Source of the DNA: an uncultured bacterium
GTDB lineage: Bacteria > Myxococcota_A > Bradymonadia > UBA7976 > VGTA01
DNA: 64,000 nt
Direction of reading: 5' to 3'
NCBI GenBank assembly: GCA_943788935.1
Contig: CALSSE010000017.1
Span: forward strand, 358,001 to 422,000
Shown: in pieces, positions 1 through 8,117 of the stretch
Position numbering within the stretch: the stretch's first letter is position 1
How the letters are laid out: each line of letters starts with the position of its first letter
Notes under the pieces: generated by a model
The model's input: only the letters and a program-made list of their open reading frames with translations
Told to the model about the DNA's origin: nothing
Database searches by the model: none
Program-made: the position numbers and the translations under genes

Positions 1-2
1 GG

Positions 3-689
3 CTCTCCCATCAAGGTGGCGTCGCGGGTCAAGCGATCGATGATCTCTCTTTATTGAACTTACCTAATTTTACGATCGCTGAGCCGGGAGATGCTGAAGA
101 GCTAGTCAAGGGGCTACCCTTGTTACACGCTGTTGATGGGCCGGTGTATTTAAGAGCACCAATGAGTAGAGCACCTCGCCTCTTTGATGGACCGCCGAGC
201 CTCACTGAACCTCGTCTCCTCACTGAGGGCAGTGATCTCCTCGTGATCAGCATGGGACAATGCACCGCTGAGGTGTTACGTCTCACTGATGCCTTAAAAA
301 ATGCACGGGTCTCTATGACTCACCTTCACTTGTTTACCCTCCGCCCTGCGCCGCAACGATCGCTCTTGAGTCACTTAGAGGCTAAAAACTATAAAGGAGT
401 GATCACCCTTGAGTCTCATTTTGCTCAGGGAGGGTTAGGGAGCCTAGTGACCGAGCTGATCTGTGGAGAGATGACACGCGAATTTTTATGTCCAATCTAT
501 CGACTAGGGTTGCAGATGACCTTCGCTCAAGGAGGGAAAAGAGATTATCTCTATAAAAAATATGGTTTAGATGTGAGCGCTTTCTTAGCGGCGATTGAGT
601 CTATATTAAAGCGTAAACTAGGAGTAGGCGCTTCTGAGCTACCCCCTTCTCCTTGGGGTAGCTCTAGCGACAGTTTTCCGATTCGATGA
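3..689 (+). CDS. Transketolase C-terminal half (5' truncated by window edge)
   Basis: The reading frame is open from base 3, so the true start lies outside the window; a TTG at 54 is internal to the domain, because the preceding codons read SHQGGVAGQAIDDLSLL, a good match to the transketolase pyrimidine-binding domain (usual form GEGVAGQAIEDLA). About 228 residues are visible: the end of the Pyr domain followed by the transketolase C-terminal domain (FAQGGLGSLVTELI, then a YGL near the end). In this family the protein exchanges two-carbon ketol units between sugar phosphates with TPP. It could be the separate C-terminal subunit of a split transketolase or the end of a full-length one; the missing upstream sequence decides. 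The last 25 residues are Ser/Pro-rich and probably not part of the fold. Confident of the family, not of the exact substrate. Confidence 0.85.
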   Translation, partial: LSHQGGVAGQAIDDLSLLNLPNFTIAEPGDAEELVKGLPLLHAVDGPVYLRAPMSRAPRLFDGPPSLTEPRLLTEGSDLLVISMGQCTAEVLRLTDALKNARVSMTHLHLFTLRPAPQRSLLSHLEAKNYKGVITLESHFAQGGLGSLVTELICGEMTREFLCPIYRLGLQMTFAQGGKRDYLYKKYGLDVSAFLAAIESILKRKLGVGASELPPSPWGSSSDSFPIR

Positions 690-838
690 TAGATTACAGG
701 GAGAGTCTTGTTCGTTATCCCTTCTATCCTCAGAGAGTGTGTTTTATCTGTTGAGCTTATTAGCGCTTAACTCTACACTCACTATTTAGGGCGCTAAATC
801 TTTAAAGAGAACCGAAGAAAGAGATACATCCTCCAACA

Positions 839-2719
839 ATGCTCACTGAAATACTCATGTCGCTCTTCGCGATCGATAGCTTTAGGCTGTGGAGAAGAGC
901 GACGAACTATCCAAACATTAATCACTTGAGTCAAACGCTTGAAGCGCCTGCGCTCCTCGATGACTATAGAGTGATTTCAGCGCCAGGTGTTGACGTACCT
1001 GAGAGCGTACTATGGGGGGCGGTCCAGTGGGCAGATGATGAAGGGGTGCTCGTCGCTGACCTTATCCCTGCAGGCTTACCGACCGAGAGAGTGCTCGGGC
1101 TACTCCATCAGAGTCATCCGACAGATTTCTCCCAACATCCCTTTGCGCCAGGAATCACTGGCGGGGTCGCCTGCCTTGTCCATACAAGTATTTTAGAGCT
1201 ATATGCTCCTCCGGCCAATGAGAATGGCGATGAGGTGAGCTCTCAAGTCAAATGGATAGATTATGCCCAATCCCTCAAACGATACGCTCCCTGGGAGAGC
1301 GCTTTGTTATTGGTCGAGGGGTGGCGCCTCACTCATGCAGAGCGTCGACAAGTGGTCGGCGAGACTCCTATCATACGGAGAGAAGTCGCTAAGGCACTCT
1401 TTAAGGGGAGCTTTGAGCAGGCGCGTTTGGCAACACCCATCGTCCTCGGTCTACTCGCTTGGCTAGTGTGGAGTGATCCGATGTGGGGAACCTTGACTCT
1501 CTTCATCTGGATGATCCAGCCCCTTATTATCTTCTCTTCAACCGGCTTTAATACCGGAGCACTTCGCTACTCACTCCTTCGACCTCTTGTAGAGCTTTGG
1601 GGGTGGGTTGAATCTCTTGGCTCCACGAGCACCGAGATCACTGATGAAGAGCGAGCTCGATTGACAGAGTCTTATCAGGCACAAATTAGTGCAGGTATAG
1701 AGAGATTCTTTCGTGAGCCAGTAGAGAGCTGTCCGCTCTGCCAAGACTCTCAGCTGACAACTCATCTCACTGTTCCTGACTATTACCAACAGAAGCCCGG
1801 TACCTTTAACCTAGATCGCTGTATGAGCTGTGACCATATCTTTCAAAACCCTCAACTGACCATTGAGGGGCTCGATTTTTATTATCGAGACTTTTATGAT
1901 GGCCTCGGTGAGCGGGGAATGGATCTGGTGTTTGGTGCGACTGAGACCTCATATCGCCAGCGAGTAGCGATGATCAGAGCTCATGGATCTCCGCGACAAT
2001 GGCTTGATGTGGGTGGAGGACATGGGCACTTTGCTCTCATCGCTAAGCACCTCCTTCCCCAGACTCGTTTTGACGTACTCGACCTCTCGGAGAGCGTAGA
2101 GTTTGCTGAACAAAGGCAGTGGTGTGATCGAGGGATTCGCGGTCTATTTACCGAGATGGCCACTGAATTGAGCGGTACTTATGATGGGATCTCTATGAGC
2201 CATTACTTAGAGCATACCCCTGACCCCCTCGCTGAGCTTGACGCTTGCGCTGAGGTCTTAGATGAGGGCGGAATGTTGATGATTGAGATCCCTGACCCTC
2301 AATCAAAAATAGGACGAACGCTTGGTCGACTGTGGCTCCCTTGGTTTCAGCCACAGCATCTTCACTTCATGAGCACAGGAAACTTGAGTGGGGCCCTTGA
2401 GCAACGAGGGTTTGAGGTTCATGAGGTCGATCGTCATGAGGCTCATCAGAGCGTAGACTTTTTCTTCACAGCGATTATTCTCTTACAACGAATCGCTCCA
2501 GATTTCTCGATGCCTTGGCGACCACAACGCTCAGCGATGGAGAAGGGCCTTTTAGCCTTATGGAGAGCGCTGATGACTCTGCTCTTTATTCCTTTGATCA
2601 TCCTAGCGGTAATATTAGACAAGGCCTGTCGACCCCTGCTTACAAGACCAGGGCTCTCGAACACCTTAAGGCTCATCGCGATCAAGGGCGTGGATTCAGA
2701 GAGTGATCAAGAGGCTTAA
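839..2719 (+). CDS. Membrane-anchored SAM-dependent methyltransferase fusion
   Basis: A 626-residue protein in two parts. Residues about 1-280 match no family I recognise and contain two adjacent hydrophobic segments (about 200-237). From about 297 there is a CPLC..CMSC metal-binding-like pair, common in front of Methyltransf_23-type enzymes, then a class I methyltransferase core with SAM motif LDVGGGHGHFA near residue 388 and an acidic LEHTPDPLAELD stretch. A third hydrophobic segment lies near the C-terminus (about 577-600). Such methyltransferases usually act on cell-envelope sugars or lipids; the substrate here cannot be told. The ATG at 839 has only a weak ribosome site (GAAAGAG), and the ATG at 857 is an alternative. 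The 3' end overlaps the converging gene at 2716 by 4 bases. Confidence 0.75.
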   Translation: MLTEILMSLFAIDSFRLWRRATNYPNINHLSQTLEAPALLDDYRVISAPGVDVPESVLWGAVQWADDEGVLVADLIPAGLPTERVLGLLHQSHPTDFSQHPFAPGITGGVACLVHTSILELYAPPANENGDEVSSQVKWIDYAQSLKRYAPWESALLLVEGWRLTHAERRQVVGETPIIRREVAKALFKGSFEQARLATPIVLGLLAWLVWSDPMWGTLTLFIWMIQPLIIFSSTGFNTGALRYSLLRPLVELWGWVESLGSTSTEITDEERARLTESYQAQISAGIERFFREPVESCPLCQDSQLTTHLTVPDYYQQKPGTFNLDRCMSCDHIFQNPQLTIEGLDFYYRDFYDGLGERGMDLVFGATETSYRQRVAMIRAHGSPRQWLDVGGGHGHFALIAKHLLPQTRFDVLDLSESVEFAEQRQWCDRGIRGLFTEMATELSGTYDGISMSHYLEHTPDPLAELDACAEVLDEGGMLMIEIPDPQSKIGRTLGRLWLPWFQPQHLHFMSTGNLSGALEQRGFEVHEVDRHEAHQSVDFFFTAIILLQRIAPDFSMPWRPQRSAMEKGLLALWRALMTLLFIPLIILAVILDKACRPLLTRPGLSNTLRLIAIKGVDSESDQEA

Positions 2720-3765
2720 GACTCAGAGGGGATTAAACGCTTCAAAACTTTCTTGAGCTGCCTCTCCTTATAAAAGGCATGTCGATTGTCACCGGTATTG
2801 TTGTGGGTGTGAGTCTGTAAATCGACGAGCTGAAATTCTACCAAGAGAAAGACTGTATTACCTGAACGCTCATCGAAGTGATGGGCTAGGCCGAGATCTT
2901 CATCTATTCTCACAGGGAGATCGACGACGAAGTTGATCATCTTGAAGCCTTTAGCGCTGTGAGGATTGGTCGCACCTTGTGTATTAGAGAGCTCTTGTAG
3001 ACCCGCAGAGAGGTGGGCGAGATATTGGTCTTCTTGGATACTAGCTTCTAAGTCTAGGAGGTCATTTCTCGATTCACCCGGAACAATGTAATTAAACGGA
3101 AATAAGCGCCGATTCATGTAAGTGAGCGCCTCAAACAAAGAGGAGAGATCTTCAGTAATTACCCTAAATCGAATACGATCATGAACCTCTGCAGCGAGAC
3201 TATCAGAGCGACAAAGTAGCTTGGTGAGGATCGAAGAGCTCGTCTTACGACTCCCCTCGAATTGAGCGATCCTAATTCCGCTAGCCTTCATCCCATCAAT
3301 CACTTGAAATACTCGCTGCTCTACTTTGTAAAATAAATCTTGAGTAGAGACTGGCAGACGATAAAGGAGCTCTCGACCCGCGACATGATGAACGACATGC
3401 ATCACCTTGAGTAAGATACAGGCTTCATCACGTAAAGGACCGGGCTCACTAGCGATCATTAAGAGGTGCTCGGGGTGTTTAAGACGACGAACACCGTTAG
3501 AGACAAAGTGGTGTAGCTGTGTATCTAAATAGTCTAATGCTTGATTGTATATTGAGTCTAAATGAGCTCTGTCAGCCTCATAATCAAGGTTGACACCAAC
3601 GAGCGTGAGGAGTTGTTTCGCTTCATCAAGAGATCGGAGAGAGAGTCTCCGCCAATCGAGAGCAGAGTCTCCTCTGAGGACGAGTCTTAGCTGCTCTAAG
3701 TCTTGTAAACCAATGGGGAGCACCTCTTCTATGCTTACAGGAGTCTGTAAGTGAGATTGACTCAT
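2716..3765 (-). CDS. TIGR04552-like protein with possible RelA/SpoT nucleotidyltransferase fold
   Basis: A 349-residue cytoplasmic protein starting at an ATG with an excellent ribosome site (AAGGAGG, 4-base spacing). It resembles a deltaproteobacterial conserved family I know as TIGR04552. Seen in the sequence: residues 171-182 read GSRKTSSSILTK, 193-203 read EVHDRIRFRVI, and 309-315 read VEFQLVD followed by H/N-rich sequence and a YKERQ near 332. In order and spacing these resemble the three signatures of (p)ppGpp synthetases (R-x-K-x-x-S-x-x-x-K, D-x-x-G-x-R-x-x, and E-x-Q-x-R-T). The Gly of the second signature and the RT of the third are not kept. The fold assignment is inference; nucleotide synthesis activity is not shown. 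The gene lies 99 bases downstream of the Mrr-like gene on the same strand. Confidence 0.6.
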   Translation of the reverse strand: MSQSHLQTPVSIEEVLPIGLQDLEQLRLVLRGDSALDWRRLSLRSLDEAKQLLTLVGVNLDYEADRAHLDSIYNQALDYLDTQLHHFVSNGVRRLKHPEHLLMIASEPGPLRDEACILLKVMHVVHHVAGRELLYRLPVSTQDLFYKVEQRVFQVIDGMKASGIRIAQFEGSRKTSSSILTKLLCRSDSLAAEVHDRIRFRVITEDLSSLFEALTYMNRRLFPFNYIVPGESRNDLLDLEASIQEDQYLAHLSAGLQELSNTQGATNPHSAKGFKMINFVVDLPVRIDEDLGLAHHFDERSGNTVFLLVEFQLVDLQTHTHNNTGDNRHAFYKERQLKKVLKRLIPSES

Positions 3766-3864
3766 AAATCCTCCTTAAGGATGTGATAAACGCTTTGTAA
3801 TTTGAACCCTTAGTTTAATCAAGTTAATTAACGGATGAGAGAAGACAAATTGCACTTATGAACT

Positions 3865-5424
3865 TTAAAAAGTCCATCTAGGCCAATCTCTTTGACTCCC
3901 ATTTTCAAAGATGCCTGGGTCGACTCGCCAAAGTTTTAAATGAATGGGTTGGACGCCGATCTCATGTTTCATAAGAAGATCGATCAATCTCGGGCCATCG
4001 ATGAGAGTGACCGGTGCAGCACCTCGTTCAAAGGCTGCCTCCCTGGTCCCCTTGGAGAAAGTTGATGTTGTGATCAGAGTACCTCTGACCGCCTCAAAGC
4101 GATGTAATGAGCCGCGAAGCGCATCGAGTATAGGCCGATGAATAGAGCGATGTTGACGCTTAACCTGAATTACCTCACGTACCGAGGTGATCCCGAGCTC
4201 AATATTCGCCACAACATCTACGCCCATGTCATGCTGGCTCGGGGTAAGATGAATTTCATCATATCCCATGCACTCTAAGAGCTCACAGATGAGGGTTTCA
4301 AAATGATGAGGATTCATACTATCTAGTAAGGAGGCGATACTCTCACGAGCGACCTCTTTTTGGCGTTTAAGCGACCCCCAGACATCTTCTAGAGCTTCTT
4401 GATCAGCGCTTGGTGCTTGAACTCCTCCATTTCTCAGCCAAGAGAGCCCTTCCTCTGTGAGTCGCCACAGCTGTCTCTCTTGAATCATTAGACCGCGATC
4501 ATTAAGGTGATTTAGACGGGTCTGAAGCGCCATGAGTAGCCAAGGAGAGTGACGTCGCTTCCCGAGGCGTCTGAGAGCTGCGCTCCATCTCTTGAGAAGT
4601 TCTTCTTGGTCAAGTTGGGTCGACTCTAGGCAGATCATCAAGAGAGAAAGTATTCCTTCTCGTTGATCAATTAGCCTGAGTACATCATCATATCTTGCGG
4701 GTGTCTTACTGTCATGACCATGATTCATTAAAGCTAGACCACGGTCATTTACACGACTTAAGCCGTCTTCCTGAACATTCATCAGTTGATAATGCTCTAT
4801 TAAGGCCCAACAAGACTCAAAGTCGGAAGGTGCGATCAGTTTACCGCTTCCTTCCCATAAGCGCTTAGCGAAACTACCGCTTCCGCCGATGAGATGAGCG
4901 CGAATCCAAGCCTCTGTAGTGAGAGCGGGCCCTTCTTGCTCTGAAGAGTCCACCTCTTCTTGCTTTAAGGCTCTCCTCACGCCTCGTCGCAGAGATTCAA
5001 TCAGATTATGCCTCTCACCATGGCTTAAGTTGAGGAGAGCGATCACTTGTCGAAGTAGTGGATAGTTCCTTACATGTAGAGAGAGTTCAGCTGTTCTCTT
5101 CTCTCCTAAATCTTCGAGTGCGACTTTCTCGGTAGGACCTCTTGAGGTGATTGACTCTTGTTCTTTTTTCTCGGGAACAATGGGGTAAGTGCCCGTATCT
5201 GCTAGAGTATACCGTTCTCCTCTCTTGATAATTCGCGCGACCTCTCCTCTCGTCTGTGATTCCATTTGGAGTGCTAGTGTCAAGCGCTCGATAAGTGACT
5301 CTAGAGTGATGTCGGTCACCGCTCTCTCATTTAAGAGCCGCCGGGCGAGTTCACGAGCAGTGAGAGACTCATCCTCTCGTTTTAAATGGTCGGTGATGAG
5401 TCGGATGAAATCAGGATTGGGCAT
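3865..5424 (-). CDS. Mrr-like restriction endonuclease with N-terminal winged-helix region
   Basis: A 519-residue protein. The C-terminal 150 residues are an Mrr_cat (PD-(D/E)xK) nuclease domain: NPHHFETLICELLECMGY, then GVDVVA with Asp403, then EVIQVKRQ with Gln420 and Lys422, and a TTSTFSKG(T)REAA segment typical of the family. Family knowledge: these are type IV or stand-alone restriction enzymes that cut modified or foreign DNA. The N-terminal 75 residues look like a HARE-HTH/winged-helix domain with a basic end (ARIIKRGERYTLADTG). A long alpha-helical middle (about 110-370) is unassigned. No methyltransferase partner is next to it, which fits a type IV enzyme. Upstream lies a repeat-rich region at 5460-5770. 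Function in defence is inferred from the domain. Confidence 0.8.
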   Translation of the reverse strand: MPNPDFIRLITDHLKREDESLTARELARRLLNERAVTDITLESLIERLTLALQMESQTRGEVARIIKRGERYTLADTGTYPIVPEKKEQESITSRGPTEKVALEDLGEKRTAELSLHVRNYPLLRQVIALLNLSHGERHNLIESLRRGVRRALKQEEVDSSEQEGPALTTEAWIRAHLIGGSGSFAKRLWEGSGKLIAPSDFESCWALIEHYQLMNVQEDGLSRVNDRGLALMNHGHDSKTPARYDDVLRLIDQREGILSLLMICLESTQLDQEELLKRWSAALRRLGKRRHSPWLLMALQTRLNHLNDRGLMIQERQLWRLTEEGLSWLRNGGVQAPSADQEALEDVWGSLKRQKEVARESIASLLDSMNPHHFETLICELLECMGYDEIHLTPSQHDMGVDVVANIELGITSVREVIQVKRQHRSIHRPILDALRGSLHRFEAVRGTLITTSTFSKGTREAAFERGAAPVTLIDGPRLIDLLMKHEIGVQPIHLKLWRVDPGIFENGSQRDWPRWTF

Positions 5425-5461
5425 TGTTATCCATAAGTTAAATAGGTGTTAAAGAGGGAGG

Positions 5462-5770
5462 CAAATAGGTATCAGAGGTATTTTTAAGAGGTATCAGAGG
5501 TATTTCTAAGAGGCGTTTTAAGTCTATTTCAGAGACTTAAGTGCTAATGAAGCTAACGTCAATCTCATCCCTGATCATCGATTTAAATAGGTGTCAGAGG
5601 TATTTCGAGGTATTTCTAAATCGTTTTAAATAGGTATCAGAGGTATTTCCAAGAAGTATTTCTAAGGTATTCCTAAGAGGTGTCAGAGGTATTTTTAAGA
5701 GGTATTTTAAGTCTGTTTCAGAGACTTAAGCGCTAATGAAGATAACGTCAATCTCATCCCTGATCATCGG
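5462..5770. repeat. Intergenic direct repeats with core GTATCAGAG
   Basis: The 526-base gap between the Mrr-like gene and the next gene holds many copies of a short motif read as AGGTATCAGAGGTATTT (about 5465, 5490, 5631) with variants such as GGTGTCAGAGGTATTT (about 5590, 5679). A longer unit is duplicated: 5520-5580 and 5709-5769 are about 60 bases long and differ at only a few positions, each beginning AAGTCT.TTTCAGAGACTTAAG and ending CTCATCCCTGATCATCG. The region therefore looks like a duplication of about 190 bases built from smaller units. No open frame of note crosses it. Related motifs recur near 32.3 kb and, inverted, at 35.9-36.1 kb. Confidence 0.85.
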
Positions 5771-5874
5771 TTGAGAACATACCGAAGATAAAGTCTTTAC
5801 ATACGGAGATGGCTAATGAGAGTCTAAGTTGTTCACTAAATAATAGCCCTATAATTTATACAGGGTAGTGTCCA

Positions 5875-5902
5875 TTGTACGATAAAGTAGAGTAAGTATA
5901 AC
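5875..5902 (+). promoter_or_regulatory. Candidate sigma-70 promoter for the 5951 gene
   Basis: TTGTAC at 5875-5880 and TATAAC at 5897-5902 are separated by 16 bases and lie about 50 bases before the ATG at 5951. A second possible -10 box, TATAAT at 5850-5855, lies further upstream behind TTGTTC at 5829 with a 15-base spacer. Sequence match only. Confidence 0.4.
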
Positions 5903-5950
5903 CCGACACTACTCTTCCAGTATAAACCTAAAAAACAGAAAGGCTCTTCA

Positions 5951-6355
5951 ATGAAGCTATCAGTAATCCTACTCTCTTCAATCCTATCAATTTCGCTGAT
6001 TGGCTTAGTTCACGCTAATCCTACAAAGGGAGCTCTTGTTAAGACACCTAACGGAGCGGTAAAGCTCAAAGGTAAGAGAGTGCTGATTAAAGGTAAAAAT
6101 GGATCAAGCGTTGAATCCAATAAAGAGGGTAAACCTCAAAAGATGAAGCTGAAGAGTAAGTCTGGTCATACGGTCACTAAGGGCCAAGGAGGAGCGATCA
6201 AAGTCAAGGGCGCTAAAGGAGCGACAGTCTCTAAGACTAAAGATGGAGAGGTCAAGGTCAAGAATATTGGGAAGACGACTCTCTCTGGAGATGCCAAAAA
6301 GATAAAGATCAAAGGACCTCGCGGACTCAAAGTAAAGGCACCAACGGGCCGTTAA
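5951..6355 (+). CDS. Secreted, very basic Lys/Gly-rich repeat protein
   Basis: A 134-residue protein with a clear Sec signal peptide (MKLSVILLSSILSISLIGLV, cleavage likely after HAN or nearby). The mature part is made of short repeats alternating Lys-Gly with hydrophobic residues, such as GAVKLKGKRVLIKGKNG, GAIKVKGAKGATVSK and KIKIKGPRGLKVKAP. The pattern of one turn every 8-10 residues suggests a beta-solenoid or extended beta-strands, which is inference. The mature chain has almost no acidic residues outside a few Glu/Asp, so it should bind polyanions such as LPS, DNA or exopolysaccharide. I do not recognise the family. Ribosome site AGAAAGG precedes the ATG. It stands alone, 46 bases before the next gene. 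Confidence 0.7.
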   Translation: MKLSVILLSSILSISLIGLVHANPTKGALVKTPNGAVKLKGKRVLIKGKNGSSVESNKEGKPQKMKLKSKSGHTVTKGQGGAIKVKGAKGATVSKTKDGEVKVKNIGKTTLSGDAKKIKIKGPRGLKVKAPTGR

Positions 6356-6401
6356 GTCATTCAAAACAAGTCACTAGAGAAGGAATAGAGAGCGCTCATC
6401 A

Positions 6402-6845
6402 ATGCTTGAGACCTTTATGGGAGTAATGTTAACTCTTGCTAGCGGGATACTAGGGCGTGATCGTCTCCTTCAAGAGCAGCCTTCATTGAAGATCATGCTT
6501 CATCACCTAGACGCTTATAAAGATGTGATCGGTATATGCTGTCTGGTAGGAGGCTTGTTAGGTTTATATCACAGCCTCAGTACCGCGTTAACTCATGACT
6601 ACAGCCCTGTATATTGGCTCGCGTGGTCGAGCTCAAACCTCATTGCAGTACTGGTGGGCCAAGCGCTTTGTTTCGTTATCATAGAGGCGCGTCTCGAAGA
6701 GCTATCTGAACGCGTCCACTTGTGGTGCTCACAGCTAGTGAAGGTGGTTACTTTAGCGCCGGTTCGTCTCTCTTGGCTAGGCTTGGCGCTTGGTGTTTGG
6801 CGTGCCCTTTATCCTTGGTTAGGTGCTGAGTATCTTAAGGTTTAG
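6402..6845 (+). CDS. Small integral membrane protein, unknown function
   Basis: A 147-residue hydrophobic protein with about three membrane segments: a first near residues 5-18, a second at about 42-62 (IGICCLVGGLLGLYHSL), a third at about 75-95 (SSNLIAVLVGQALCFVII) and a possible fourth at 116-135. No family recognised. The gene follows the basic secreted protein by 46 bases on the same strand and may be cotranscribed. Its stop overlaps the end of the converging thiolase gene by 4 bases. Base composition and codon use look like those of its neighbours. Confidence 0.6.
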   Translation: MLETFMGVMLTLASGILGRDRLLQEQPSLKIMLHHLDAYKDVIGICCLVGGLLGLYHSLSTALTHDYSPVYWLAWSSSNLIAVLVGQALCFVIIEARLEELSERVHLWCSQLVKVVTLAPVRLSWLGLALGVWRALYPWLGAEYLKV

Positions 6846-8056
6846 ACCTCAATCGAGGTCGCTACGCCTTGTCCGACGCCTACGCAGAGAGTCGCTAAAC
6901 CGCGTCCACCACCACGAGCGCGTAGAGCGTAGATAAGAGTCGTGAGGATACGAGCGCCGCTACATCCCAAAGGATGTCCGAGAGCGATCGCGCCTCCGTT
7001 GATGTTCACTTTGCCCTCATCAAGACCGAGAGTACGAGTCACTGCGAGAGATTGAGCGGCGAAGGCCTCGTTGAGCTCTATCAGGTCGAGTTGATTCACA
7101 CTGAGTCCAGTACGCTTCAGCACTTTCTCTGTAGCAGGCACGGGACCGATTCCCATCACTCGGGGGTTGACTCCTGCCGAGGCAGAAGCGTGATAAGTAG
7201 CGAGGATCTCTTTCCCTTCTGCTTGGGCTCGGTCTCGTCTCATCAACACTAGAGCCGCTGCCCCATCATTGAGGGTTGAGCTGTTCCCTGCGGTGACACT
7301 TCCACCGCTCCGAAAGGCAGCTCGGAGCTTTGCTAAAGCGGCTATACTTGACCCAGCGCGTGGCCCCTCATCAGTCGTAAAGAGCAGAGGGTCTTGCTTT
7401 CGCCGAGGGACTGAGATCGGGGTGATCTCTTCATGAAAGGCCCCTGACTCAATGGCTGATAAGGCCTTGAGATGGCTATTGAGAGCGTAGGTGTCTTGAT
7501 CCTCGCGGCTGATTTGATGACGCTCTACGAGGTTCTCAGCGGTCTCACCCATTCCCTCGAGAGGGAAGATCTCCGCCATCTTTGGATTAGGGAAGCGCCA
7601 CCCTAGCGAGCTATCATAAGCGGTGAAATTACCACTCGCAAAGGGCGTGGATGATTTAGGAAGCACCCAAGGGGCTCGACTCATAGACTCGACTCCGCCA
7701 GCGACGACTACCTCTGCATCACCGCATCTGATCAATCTCGCGGCGGTATTGACTGCGGTTAAGCCACTCGCGCATAGACGATTTATGGTGAAAGCAGGTA
7801 CGTCTTCAGGGAGGCCGGCCAACACGGTCGCCATTCGGGCAATATTTCGATTATCCTCACCGGCTTGGTTTGCGCACCCAAGGATCACCTCATCGACCTC
7901 TGTCCCGTCTAAATTTGCCCGCTGCAGAGCGCTTTGAATGAGGGTTGCCGCCATATCATCAGGACGAATAGTCGCTAGTGAGCCTCTGATCTTACCGATA
8001 GGGCTTCGAGTCGCAGAGATGATCACAACATCATGGGGATTGGGTGTATGAGACAT
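6842..8056 (-). CDS. Thiolase (acetyl-CoA acyltransferase)
   Basis: A thiolase of 404 residues, the usual length. The start at 8056 (MSHTPNPHDVVII) has a GGAG site; a longer frame up to 8236 would add 60 unrelated residues and run into the upstream gene. Catalytic residues are all present: nucleophile Cys95 in NRLCASGLTAVN, His361 in ALGHPLGCSGAR, and Cys391 in CVGVGQG. The enzyme condenses or cleaves beta-ketoacyl-CoA. The CVGVGQG end resembles 3-oxoadipyl-CoA thiolases (PcaF/PaaJ type) as much as FadA, so the chain-length or ring-degradation preference cannot be fixed. It lies 61 bases downstream of the E1-alpha gene on the same strand, probably in one operon for acyl-CoA or branched-chain amino acid breakdown. 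Confidence 0.92.
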   Translation of the reverse strand: MSHTPNPHDVVIISATRSPIGKIRGSLATIRPDDMAATLIQSALQRANLDGTEVDEVILGCANQAGEDNRNIARMATVLAGLPEDVPAFTINRLCASGLTAVNTAARLIRCGDAEVVVAGGVESMSRAPWVLPKSSTPFASGNFTAYDSSLGWRFPNPKMAEIFPLEGMGETAENLVERHQISREDQDTYALNSHLKALSAIESGAFHEEITPISVPRRKQDPLLFTTDEGPRAGSSIAALAKLRAAFRSGGSVTAGNSSTLNDGAAALVLMRRDRAQAEGKEILATYHASASAGVNPRVMGIGPVPATEKVLKRTGLSVNQLDLIELNEAFAAQSLAVTRTLGLDEGKVNINGGAIALGHPLGCSGARILTTLIYALRARGGGRGLATLCVGVGQGVATSIEV

Positions 8057-8117
8057 AGGTTTCTCCGAGAGTAGAGGTGGTGAGGTCAGATAACAGATGA
8101 AGAGAGGTAGAGATCGC

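Noticed and set aside
690..838. Terminator after the transketolase gene
   Set aside because: Short inverted repeats are present (near 752-775), but the stems are weak and no T-run follows.
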